Of a DNA stretch of 64,000 nucleotides, positions 46,408 through 57,154 are shown piece by piece. The notes under the pieces are model-generated. The model saw nothing but the letters and a program-made list of their open reading frames with translations, was not told the origin of the DNA and ran no database searches. The position numbers and the translations under genes are program-made. Positions within the stretch are counted from its first letter, which is position 1; every line of letters begins with the position of its first letter. The stretch is from Eudorina sp. 2006-703-Eu-15 (Eukaryota > Chlorophyta > Chlorophyceae > Chlamydomonadales > Volvocaceae): contig BDSI01000037.1 of the NCBI GenBank assembly GCA_003117195.1, positions 691,501 to 755,500 on the forward strand. The letters run 5' to 3'.

Positions 46408-49400
46408 TCACAGCTCGGTCTTGCTGGAGGCCGACACGGCCTTGCGGCGGGCGGCCTCCATGGCCTCCTCCGCCTGCGCGTAGGCGTCGCGGGTGGCCGC
46501 GTGCAGGTCTGCGCGGGCAGGGGGCCGTTAGGGGAACGGCACAGTCGGAGGCTGGGCCCACGCAGGGCGCGAGAAGGGGGGGCTGCGGATTTGCGGGGGC
46601 TGTCATAATCTTGCAGGGGAGGGCTGCTCTGCGACGCATATCCCGTAGGTGGGTGAGATTCTTGGCGGACACCACCGGCCCCGTCCTCCTTCCGTGCGAC
46701 CAGGCGGCAGACGAGACAGGACCCGACACAGATAGGGTACTAGAACATGCGGCCGGAACGAAGAAATCGCGCGGCACGACTTGGAGGAAGAAAGAAATGT
46801 CGGTGCCTTAACGACAGCGTGACCTGTACGTGCACATGTGCGTGTGCACGTGTCCGTGTGTTCGTGCCGTGCCGTGCCGTGCCGTGCCGTACCCACCGGC
46901 GGCGGTCACCGAGGCGGCCTCCCCCAGATGGGCTGCAGCCTCGCGGGCGGACTCCGCCGCCTGCTCCGCCGCCGCGGCCGCGTCCTCCGCCGCGTGGCGG
47001 GCGGTGGCGTGCGCGCCGCCCACCGCCGCACGTGCGCGGTCGGCCGCCGACGCCGCCGCGTCGTACACGTGCTCCGCCATGGAGTGGAGGCCGGCCTTGA
47101 CCTGGAGCCACGGGGGGCAAGGGCGGATTGATACCGTATTAGCATATTACTGTCATCGTGTCCTCGGGGATGCGGGGGCGCGGGACAACGCTCCGCGGAG
47201 GGCGTCGCCCGCTAGCCGCCAGGCGCGCAGCCGCCGAGGCGGGATAAGGCCCTCGGGGGTGGCTTCCTGGCTCACCTTGCTGCCCACGGAGCTCGCCTTG
47301 TCCGCGACCGCCTCCGCCGACCCCTGGGTCACAGCCTGGGCCGTGTGCGCCGCCTCGGAGGCGCCCTCCCTGACGGCCTCGGCCGCCGCCGCCGCCTCCT
47401 CCGCAGCGCCCGACACCGAGCGCCGAACGCCCTGGCCCGCACCCGCCGCCGCGTCCTTGACTGCGTGCGCGCCGGATTGGGCCTTCTCAGTCGCCGCCGA
47501 TGCGGCACTCTGCGCGTCGGCCGCTGCGGCGGATGCAGCGCCCTTGACCGCGTCAGCCGCCTCGTGGCCCTTCTCCGCAGCCACCGACGCCGCGCCCTTG
47601 ATGCCGCCGACAGATCTCGCGGCCGCGTGCTCGGTCTTCTCCGCCGCCGCCGCCGCCGCGTCCTTCACTCCTCCGACAGCACCCGCCGCGGTATCCTTAA
47701 CCGCCCCCGCCGCCTGCCCAGCCTTCTCCGCCGCCGCCGCCGCCGCGTCCTTCACTCCTCCGACAGCACCCGTCGCCGTATCCTTAACCGCCCCCGCCGC
47801 CTGCCCCGCCTTCTCCGCCGCCGCCGCCGCCGCGTCCTTCACTCCTCCGACAGCACCCGCCGCGGTATCCTTAACCGCCCCCGCCGCCTGCCCCGCCTTC
47901 TCCGCCGCCGCCGCCGCCGCGTCCTTCACTCCTCCGACAGCACCCGCTGCCGTATCCTTAACCGCCCCCGCCGCCTGCCCCGCCTTCTCCGCCGCCGCCG
48001 CCGCCGCGCCCTTGACGGCGCCCACCGCGGCCGCCGCCGCGTCCTTCACCGTCCCGGCGGCCTGCTGGGCCTTGTCCGCCGCCGCCGCCGCCGCGCCTTT
48101 GACGGCGCCCACGGCGCCAGTGGCGCTCTCCTTGGTCGCATCCGCGGCGCCGGCGGCACCGCGCTGCGCCGCCTCGACCGCATCCCCGGCGGCGGCGCGC
48201 GTCCCCTCGGCGGCGCCGCTCGCGGCGTCCGCGGCATCCTGCGCGGCTTGCCGTACACGCTCCTTCCCGCGCCCGACCGCGTCTTGGGCCGTGTGGGCGG
48301 CGTGCCTGACGGCCTCCGTCCCCTCGTCCAGCACGTCCCCGCCCGTTTCACGGATGTTGGTCGCGGCCTCCGCGGCCGCGTTCTTGGCGCAGGCGGCATC
48401 GTGACTGGTGCAGGCCGCCTCGGCGGCGACCTCAGATGCGTCCTCGGCGGTCTGACGCCGCCGCCGCCGCCGCAGCAGGAGCAGGAACAGGATCGGAAGC
48501 AGTTATCCGGTTAGCGCGGGCGGGGTGGTAGGTGCGCGTGAGAGACAAGGAGGCTGTGACGCGAGCACACGACGTCTCCAGGGAAGCCAAGAGGCAGTGT
48601 CCAAGTGCGGCCGAGAGCCCGCTTCGGGGCTGACCTCGGGCTTCGCAGGTACGAAGGTACCTGGGTACGAGGGTACGGCTTCGCGGGTACGGCTACGCGG
48701 GTACGGCTTCGCGGGTACGGCTACGCGGGTACGGCTACGCGGGTACGGCTACGCGGGTACGGCTACGCGGGTACGGCTTCGCGGGTACGGCTACGCGGGT
48801 ACGGCTTCGCGGGTACGGCTACGCGGGTACGGCTACGCGGGTACGGCTACGCGGGTACGCGGGTGCGGCCTCACCTTCTTAGTGCCCCTGAAGACGGTCC
48901 CCACCGCCTCCTTGATTCGGGAGCCCCACCCCGGGTGGGCGGCGTGGGGGTCCAGCGCGGTGTCATGCAGCAGGCCGCCCTCCTCCTCCGCCGCCTCGCC
49001 GCCCTGCCGGTGGCGGTGGATGTGGACGGTGTCGTGGACATCCGCCTCCCCCTCGCCCTCCACCGCCACCACCGGCGTCCTGAGCTGCAGCTCCTCGGGG
49101 TGCTCGGGGTTTATGCTCTGGGGGGAGGTGGCGAGATGGCGACGGCGATGGCGGGAGAGGAAGGGAGCGACGGGACCGGACATTGGAGGGGGGGCAGCGG
49201 CGGCGGCAGGTGAGGGGAAAGCCTTGGGGGCGCCAACCAGAAGGCGGCGACCGGCGAGGGTGACTGGCCGGGGTGCGGATGGCAGGGTCGCAACGGCCAG
49301 CTGCGCCGGGTCGGCGCGCTAAGCGGGCTGCGGGCAGGCGGCGCGGCTGCTGCTGCTCCTACTACGTCGGCAGAAAAGCTATGCGCTGGAATCGGAATGG

Positions 49401-49896
49401 TATTATTTGTGATTGTCGAGGGATTCGGAACGTCTCCTTGCGCACAGGCCACGGCCGCCACCGATCAGCCGTCGCTAGAGCGAGCTGACGCGACGCGGCG
49501 TCCGACCGCGCGCGCATCTGGAAGTCCTGACGAGGTTCACCGGGATGCGCTGTCAGGCCTTGTCAGGCATTTGCGCATCTGTGTCAATGTCCACGTGCCC
49601 GAGAGCTGCGTTGCTTGCTCTGCTCTGCGAGACAACCCATCTCTGCCCTGAGAGGAGGCTGCGCGACACGTGCGAAAGGAAGCACCAACCGACCCCACGG
49701 CCGCGCCGCGCCGCGCGGTGCGGTGTGCGGAAGCCGCCCGCGCTGCCCACGTCCCTGCAAATCGAGAAGTGCCGCGCCGCGAGCGGGACGACCTCACCTG
49801 AACCGGGTCGCGCTTGGACGCGATCGAGACGTTGAGAGAGAGAGCAGCCCAGAGCAGGAGGGCGCCCAACAGGGCCTTGGCACCGGTACGTCTCAT
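46408..49896 (-). CDS. Signal-peptide protein of amphipathic Ala/Lys repeats (LEA/apolipoprotein-like)
   Basis: Five exons, 1,824 nt, 607 residues: 49798-49896, 48875-49117, 47276-48451, 46897-47101, 46408-46508 (TGA at 46408-46410). Phases fit at each junction. The start is the ATG at 49896; an upstream in-frame TTG is not a credible start. Residues 1-29 form a signal peptide or anchor (MRRTGAKALLGALLLWAALS). Residues 34-114 are acidic and His-rich, ending GSRIKEAVGTVF. Residues 115-607 are Ala-rich helix with regularly spaced Lys, Asp and Glu, including four nearly perfect 29-residue repeats (EKAGQAAGAVKDTAAGAVGG and onward). Composition resembles LEA group 3 and apolipoprotein A/E-type amphipathic helices, which bind membranes or protect during drying. 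The period of 29 is not the 11 of classical LEA_4, so the family is uncertain. The signal peptide suggests the secretory route. Confidence 0.72.
47648..47995 (-). repeat. 87-bp coding repeat, four copies
   Basis: Four nearly identical 87-bp units in the large exon of the amphipathic-repeat gene encode 29 residues each (EKAGQAAGAVKDT and onward). One copy has T for A (KDTATG). High DNA identity points to recent expansion or homogenisation. Confidence 0.9.
48655..48866. repeat. 14-bp minisatellite, about fourteen copies
   Basis: Unit GGGTACGGCTACGC, alternating with a TTCGC variant, fills the 3' flank of the GTGAGG donor in the intron between exons 48875-49117 and 47276-48451. It ends only a few bases from that donor. 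Confidence 0.92.
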
Positions 49897-50440
49897 CTCC
49901 GACAACGTGACGTGCTCGCTGGTTTCGCTGGTTTAGAACGCTCAGTTCCTAACGGAATTCTGCGTGGATCGGTGTTTAAAGGTCAGTAAGATAAGAGGAG
50001 GTGGATGGCATGGAAACACTCGGAAGAAGCCCTACAAGAAGGCTGCGCGCGCCCGCAGGAAGTAGTCGTTTGGATTGTCGGTGCAACCGTCCGCCTGCGG
50101 GAGATGATGTCATGCGCCAAAGGCCGGGCATGTCACAGCACGGCGTCCAAGGCCCTGGCGCATCCCCTGGGCCCCGTACACGTTCAAAACTAAGGCCGGC
50201 AGGCTGTTCGGGCAATGAAAATGGTTTACGGTAAGTTTGTGGGTTTCGGAAAACGCCATAGCCTACCGCGCACACTGCAGCACATCCTGCCTCGCAGTTC
50301 CCGCAGTCAACAAGAACTGACCGAAAAAACTCTTGTAACCGCGGGAACCGCAAGGACTGCAAATGGCAATGAGGAGAAAAGAACAAGGTCAACCGTGTCG
50401 CAACCAGCCCTGCGTAAAGCGATTAGACATCTCTGCAAAA

Positions 50441-53400
50441 CTATGTCACGCTCTGCAATGGTGTGAGGGATGCAACCCACATTCCGACCACCCACTTGGC
50501 AAGGAGGCAGAAGCTTCCCCACACAAGCAGCTGCGCAGCGCACTGATCTCCCTCACCGGCCGCCTCTGCCCCTACCCCAACCGCCCCCGCCCCACCTCCA
50601 CCCCCTCCTCGCCGCCCCTCCCCGCGCCCTCCGCCTCCCGGCCCCTGCCATCCACCCTGCACCCGCTCCACACCCCCCGCCGGCTCCGCATCCCGCTGCC
50701 GGCCCCCGCCCCTGTCCCCCCCTCCACGCGCGCCTCCCCCTCCTCCTCCTCCCCCTCCCCCACGACCACCGGCCTCACCGCCACGTGCACTGGGCGGCCT
50801 CCCGCCACCATCTCCCCCTCCTGCGGACCCGTGATGGCGCCCTCCTCCCCCGCCTCCTCCTCCTCCTCCAAAACCTCCACCACCACCTCCTCCGAAACCA
50901 CCACCTCCTCCGGCTCCCGCTGACCGCGGCCGGAACTCCGGCATGTACGCCTCACGTGACCGACCCTCGGGTCGGCCGCCGCGATCCGGCACCTTCCCGA
51001 TGATGATGCTCTTGATGCCCGCGCCCATCGGGGCCGCGCGCTTGCGGCCCGCGGCGCTCGCGCCCCCGGCGGCGGCCGGGTCCCCCCCGGTGTGGCCCGC
51101 CAGAGCGGCGGCTGCGTCCAGGGTGGCCACCAGGGTGGAGGTGGGGACGGCGGTGAGCGCCACCGCGTCGGCCGGCCGCACCGACCACACCTCGTCCAGG
51201 GAGACCTGGTGGAGTATAGGAGACGTGAGAGGGAATGTACGAAATTGGTAGACATATTTATACAGCGCTGCTGCCAGAGCCAATATGGTGGGACGTGGGA
51301 GGGAGGGCAGGTAGGTGGGAACTGGGAAGGAGGGGATAGGGGATTGGTGGATGGGGAGGGAGGGAGGGTAGGTGAGTGAGTGGGGTGCTTGAGGGGGAAG
51401 GGATGCCGTGGTGCTGCTGCACGGGCGCTGGGCGACGCAGCTGGCGAAGCGTGGCGCAGTAGCTGGGGCGTCCCGCGACAATGCGGACGTGGAGGCCGAC
51501 TGCGGCCCCATTGAACCCCACCAATATCACAGCGATCAGTAACACCAAAAGCAGCAACAACAGCAACACATCAGTTTCCTGCCACAGGGAACCCTCCAAG
51601 CCCCACGCCGCCGTCGCGGGCGTGGGGCTATCCAAGGGAGGTCGTCGCCACCGCCTCCCTCGGACCTCCCCGCCCGGCACCGCGTCCGCACCTGCGGCTG
51701 CACCGCCATGGCCCTCCGCGCCGCCGCCGCCACCCCGCCGGCCTCCTGCGCAGTGCCCTTCTCCGCCAGCCGGGGGGACCACTCGAACGCCTGCGGCACC
51801 AAGCGGCGCGCGTTGATTGGTCGGTCAGTCCGTCGGTCGGTCAGTCCGTCCGTCGGTCGGTCAAACATTCGCGGAGCACGGCGGCGGGGAAGGAGGGACC
51901 GCCCAGAGCACCGCCCGCAGCAACCCATGGGTCGCGGCTCTCCACGCGGGCCAACAGCGAATCATCGCCCCGCCCCGCCCCGATCGAGACGATCCAGCAG
52001 TCCGTTGGCCCCCACGGGGCCTGCACGCCGCAACCAACCCACATGGCCAGCCCCCAAGCTGCCCCGCCACCGCGTTGCCACCTGCCTCCTCCTCCCGCCG
52101 ACAAGCGACCACCCTCGCACCCGCCCCTTTCCCAGGCCTTCCAAGCCTTCCCGCGGTGCTCCCCAGCAACACCTGCTAGGCAACCCTTGTTGACCCCCAG
52201 CCGGGCAGTACCCCAGCCGGGCACCTCCTGCCCGCCTGGGCGCCTGTGGCCCCTTACCTGCAGGGTCACCTTGGCTCGCTCCACCAGCACCGCCCTCCGC
52301 AGCCCGTACTCCTCCTGGAGCGCCCGGTTGATGTCGGACAGCACCGCCAGCTGCGGAGGTGGAGGTGGAGGAGCAGGGGCACGGGGAGGAGGAGGGCGCG
52401 GTGGGGCCGCCGAAGTGTGGGCGGGCAGGGCGGGAGGCACCGAATGGGTTCCGGCAAGGCAAGAGCCCCTTCCCAAGCGTCCTGGCCTTGGTCGCAGGAA
52501 GCCAACACGTGTAAGCATGTGGTAAACCGTGACCATATCGACCGCATGCGACCCCCATTCCCCATACCCGACAGCACCCCCGGCCCCGTGACCGTCGATG
52601 CTCCGAAACCGATATTCCGAAACCGACACCGAGATAGTTTGGATGCACCAAATTACTGAATGAGATCTGAAAGAGATCACGCCGCAGGGTCGCATCCGTC
52701 CGTCCGTCCCGGCCCCCTCCCCTCTCGTTGTCACTTACACAGACCCCTCGTACCCTCGTCCCCGGGTCCCCGCAGCAGCAGCCCCCTTAAACCACCTCCT
52801 CCTCCTCCTCCTCCCAATTCGCCCGCCTCTCCTTATCCCCAGCGCTACCGCACGGTACCTGTTCCGCGGTAAGTTCCTCCCTCCTGCAGATGGGCGCCAG
52901 GAAGGAGGGTCCCAACTGCGCCAGGGCCGCCTCCACTCGGGGGACCAGCTGCTGCAGCAGCGGGAGGGCGCTGCACGAGGGAGCTGCGCCGGTGCCGGCG
53001 CCCGCTGCCGGGACCTGGCACAGCGGGGCAGGGGGCGGGGACATTGCAGTAGGAGACAAGATGCAAGCCAGCCAACCAGGGGAGAACTAAAGAGAGAGAG
53101 AGACTGTTCGAAAGGATGGCGCATTGTGAAGCAAGGGACAGGGTGTGTCCGTGGATGGATGGATGTAATGTAATGTACCAAAAGAAAACTGAGCCGCGAG
53201 AAGCGAAGCCAATCCGGTGGTCGAATATAATGTGGAATGTGCCGTGTGCGAGGTCGAGCTCGAAGTCTAGTTGCGGTCAGAAGTGCCGCCGCCGTGCCAT
53301 CCGCCGGATGCCAAGCTGCCGAGTCAAAGCCACCGCCGCGCCATCGCCCCGCCGTGATGGCCGCCATCCGCCCTCCCCCCCCCACCTGCCCTACCCCTAA

Positions 53401-54734
53401 CTGCAGCGCCCCCGCCGCCAGCCGCAACGCCCGCGATACGTCCGCCGCCCGGGCCTGCAGCTGCCGCCCAGCCTCCTCAGAACCCGCCGCCGGTGGCGCC
53501 GCAGCCGAACCCGGGCCACTACCGCTGGCCGGCGCCGCCGCCGATGCGGCTGGCTCTGCATCCGCTGGCTTGGCCGCCTGCTGCTGCTGCTGCTGCGATT
53601 GCTCCTGCGCTTCATGCTTCTTGGCGTCCGCCACCGCCGTGGTTTCCTTGGCACGAGCTGCGAGGATGCGGGCGGCCTGCAGGCAGGCGACCAACTGCTC
53701 GAGGACCTCCACCCGCTCCTTGGCCCGAGATGTGCCTGCGAGCAGAAAGCAGCACACACACCGGGAGGGAATGGAGGGTAAATTGAAAAAAGGAGGGAGG
53801 GTATAGGAAATTGGTAGACGTGGGAACTCTAGAGAAACCAACCAGAGGGTCAAAATGCTTTCACGCCAGCCATGCTGACAAAGAAAACCCGGCCAGAGGA
53901 GTGGAGGGGTCGACACACTAGGGATGCGGATGTGGGTCGGCGGGGAGCCGGTGGGCAGCTCACGTGGCTGACGTGTGCTTGAGATTCTGGACGTCTGATG
54001 CAACATCGGGGATGGAGAGGTAGCTGTGCAGCTGGGGCTCACCGTCGACGGTTTTCAGCAGCCCCAATAGCGCGTTGTCCAGGCGGTTCATCTGCGCGTC
54101 GCGTTGGCTGGCGGTTGCGGCGCGGACTGCTTGCGCCGCTGCCTTGAGTTGCGCCGGGTCGCCTGCGGGACGTCAAGGCCCACAGCCCTGAACAGTTGAA
54201 CGTCATGTGTGTCAAGGACGCCGCTACGCGATGAGAAACGGAAACTTGGCAAGCCCGTAGCGTGGACAGTCTGAGCAGCCAGATACTCACATAGCTCCAA
54301 CGGCGTCACCGTGAACTCCAGCAAATCGGCCAGCGACGCACACATCTTGCGGAACACCTCTCGGACATCTTTGCTGTAGAGGTCAAACGAGTTTACGCCC
54401 GCCTGCAGGCTGCATTACATTGAACCGACGGGATAATGTGTTCAGTTCAGGGGGGCCACCAAGGCATGCACCAGATCGTCCGTCCACAACAGCAAATGTT
54501 CTGCAGGCCTTTATGCTGCCAGCACCGCTTCGCCGGAGCATCAAATGAATTCTGCATGTTTGTGAATTACTGTCCCTCCCGCCTTACGCCGAGGCCGAAT
54601 AACTTAATGGCTCCCGGAAAGAGAAGAGAGGTTGAGTTGTGCTTGAATGCGTGCACAATGTCACTTCACCCTTAACCTTACCCGCACAGTTCAATTCGCG
54701 CCAGCAAGTCGGCCGCTCTCCCTTCACGATCCAT
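50441..54734 (-). CDS. FAM98-family protein with Gly-rich C-terminus
   Basis: Eight exons, 1,707 nt, 568 residues: 54682-54734, 54291-54370, 54043-54162, 53395-53735, 52859-53014, 52258-52350, 51692-51790, 50441-51205 (TAG). Family features: VLEQLVACLQAARIL (residues about 96-110), the INRALQEEYGLRR segment (about 257-270) followed by VTLQAFEWS, and the hallmark KVPDRGGRP (about 385-393), then a Gly-rich tail. Animal FAM98 proteins join the RTCB tRNA-ligase complex with DDX1 and bind RNA and PRMT1; a similar role here is inference. Family-atypical additions are a Gln/Ala-rich insert near residues 125-170 and a tail with long Gly runs rather than RGG boxes. Exon 1 (MDREGRAADLLARIELC) and the exon 2 acceptor were chosen because they are the pair that keeps phase 2; a different acceptor at 54376 would need another first exon. 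Confidence 0.82.
51238..51282 (-). repeat. Shared 3'-intron element, copy 3
   Basis: In the FAM98 gene, in the intron before the last exon, about 33 nt from the acceptor. On the minus strand: GCTCTGGCAGCAGCGC, an A/T-rich linker, then GTCTACCAATTTC. Confidence 0.8.
53801..53822 (-). repeat. Shared 3'-intron element, copy 4 (core only)
   Basis: In the FAM98 gene, in the intron before exon 53395-53735, about 66 nt from the acceptor. Only the CGTCTACCAATTTCCTATAC core is kept. Confidence 0.7.
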
Positions 54735-56569
54735 CGTGTCTCCCAGCCCGAGGCTGACACAACCGCCACGATCGCAGCAAGTGCGAACCTGTGGTCCCTA
54801 TATACAGATAATGTACATTTAATTAGATATCACACTTTGCACGTATTGACGAGAAGCCTCAAAGCCACTGTTCCCGCCGTACAGTCAATGATGGAACACG
54901 CGGTCACCGAGGTACCGAGAGGGGGGGCAAATCGACACCTTCCAAGGTGATGCCGCCGTGGGAGGGCGTTTCCCCGTAGGGTCGCGCTGTTTGCGTCGGC
55001 ATGCTTCGACTGTTAGCACTTGGCGGACGCCTTCGACGCGCCTTTGCGTGTTCTCCAGGGTTACAAGGGGCGCAGCGGGCGTGGGCACCACCGTAGGATG
55101 GATGTGCAGGAGTGGGGTATCCGGGCGCTCCATCTCCGAGCTGGCGCCCTGGCCGCCTGGGTGCCTGAGGTGCCAGGAGGTGCCTGAGGCGGCGGCTAAG
55201 TCTGCCTATGGTTGACTAGTGCCCGACAGGTGTTTCCAAGTCTCGGACGGCGTCCACATCAATAGCGACATTGGGCCCTGTGCTGCCGCACATGCCGCGC
55301 AAGAGGCGCCGGGGGAGACCAACCGCCAGGCAGGCAGCCAGGTGCGCCCACCGTGTTGCAGCGGGCATGGCGGGCTTGAATACCGATTTGCAATGCATTG
55401 TCGTACAAGTACGGCATGACTAGCCGTGAGGCGGGCGGCGGTGGCACCGGTGGCTGGCCCACCACGACCTCGCAAACAGGAACCTACAGGAATCTACAAA
55501 AAAATACAGGTGCATCTCAAGATGCCATTTCGTACAGCCAAACAGCGTCGTACAATGGACCTCACATAGTCCTGTATGCAACTCAAAAGAAATCTGCAGA
55601 AGGAGACGTCCCCCCGATTCAATGTCCACACCAGCCGTTACTGATTGGGAGATATTGCAGTGGAACCCGCGGGGCCATCGGTGACAATCTCAGCCTCCTC
55701 AACCTCAGCCTCCTCGTCGCGCACTGCCTTTATGCAGGCAGTAGCAGTGGCGGAGGCCGCAACAGCTCACCGCGGAGGCCTCTAAAGTCTTAACCAGTGT
55801 CACGAGGTGCACCCTTCGCCCCGACCGGGCGATCCTTCACTGATACAGAACAACAGATGTACGGAACTGATACAGAACAACAGATGTACGGAACTGATAC
55901 AGAACAACAGATGTACGGAACTGATACAGAACAACAGATGTACGGAACTGATACAGAACAACAGATGTACGGAACTGATACAGAACAACAGATGTACGGA
56001 ACTGATACAGAACAACAGACGTACGGACCTGATACAGAACAAAACATATACTCTACAGCACCCGGCGGGGGCTCTGTCTGCCCCCAAACACTGCTGAGGC
56101 ACGGACAGGGCGCCAGGCGGCCCGCCGGGAGCGGCCGGCAGCGGCAGTCGCAGTCGAGAGAGGCGCCCGGCCCCGTTCCGGCAAAGGGAGGTTTAACTGA
56201 CTGCGGCACCCGCCGCATCCCGACCTCCGGCATACCGTTATTAACTATGGCGCCGATGCGCCGATGCGCCGATGCGCGGAATGAAGGAGGACCACTCCGT
56301 GGAGCCCCCTCCGCGTCCGCCTCACAACTAACCCGCTCGCCATCTCACAACTAACCCGCTCGCCATCTCACAACTAACCCGCACCGCTCGACCTCCTGCC
56401 GTGCAGCTCTTCCCCTCCCTGTTTCGTGTCCATGTCAAGGGAAATGAGATGAAAGGAATAAGGCGCGTCCCACATCCTGCGGATTGCTCGACTCGACCGT
56501 CATACGAAAACTGCCGTCAGATGAGAAAATGTTCGTTACCTCCAATCCCCGGGTCCTGGGGTCCGGCCC
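54735..56569. other. Spacer with 27-bp minisatellite, no supported gene
   Basis: It separates the FAM98 start from the chromodomain gene's stop. Besides the minisatellite at 55839-56053 there is a 23-bp direct repeat near 56321-56381. Open frames through the minisatellite exist on both strands because its 27-bp unit is a multiple of three. Confidence 0.45.
55839..56053. repeat. 27-bp minisatellite, seven copies plus a degenerate one
   Basis: Unit ACTGATACAGAACAACAGAT plus GTACGGA. The period is nine codons, so both strands carry repetitive open frames. There are no spacers, so it is not CRISPR. Confidence 0.95.
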
Positions 56570-57112
56570 CTAGGTCGTCCGTCTGCGGTGTGCCCCCCGG
56601 GTGCGGTCCCTGTCCCTGTCCCTGTGCCGGGAGCCCTGCGCGGGGGAAGACCCACGGGTCAGCGGAGGGGGTGAGAGGCCGGGCCCTGGGGGGTTATTGC
56701 GGAGCCGATCCAGAACATAGTAGGGACAACGTAGGCCGGGCCGATTGCGCTCCCGGGAGGGTGTCGCGGTTGGGAAGAAGTTGAGACATGCCGGGGAAAA
56801 CCTTGGGGTTGGTTACGGCGAGAACACGTGCCGTACGCCCGTACCACAAGGGTGCCTACCTCGGGGGTCAGCGGGTGGTACTGAGAGGGCACATCGGCCC
56901 CGCCCTCGCCCGCATCCGCCCCCGCCCCTGCCGCGCCACCGGATCTGTCCGTCGCCGCCGCCGCCGCCGCCGCCGCCGCCCCGCCGACAGCTGCCGTACC
57001 GCCCGCCTTCGCCCCCTCCGCTGCCGCCGTCGCCGCTGCGCCGCGCCGTCCCGCGGCTTCGGCTGCCTGTCCGGCCTGCCGGACGCCGCGCCGTTGACAG
57101 CTCTGCGGCGGT

Positions 57113-57154
<42 letters not shown>

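Noticed and set aside
45491..46777. 428-residue minus-strand frame
   Set aside because: It overlaps the spliced last exon of the amphipathic-repeat gene in another frame, has no domain signal, and its composition is that of GC-rich spacer.
49897..49905. TTG nine bases upstream as start of the amphipathic-repeat gene
   Set aside because: Not an ATG; the ATG at 49896 begins a proper signal peptide.
55797..56354. 185-residue plus-strand frame with TDTEQQMYG repeats
   Set aside because: The frame exists because a 27-bp minisatellite has a period of nine codons. Other frames on both strands are open too.
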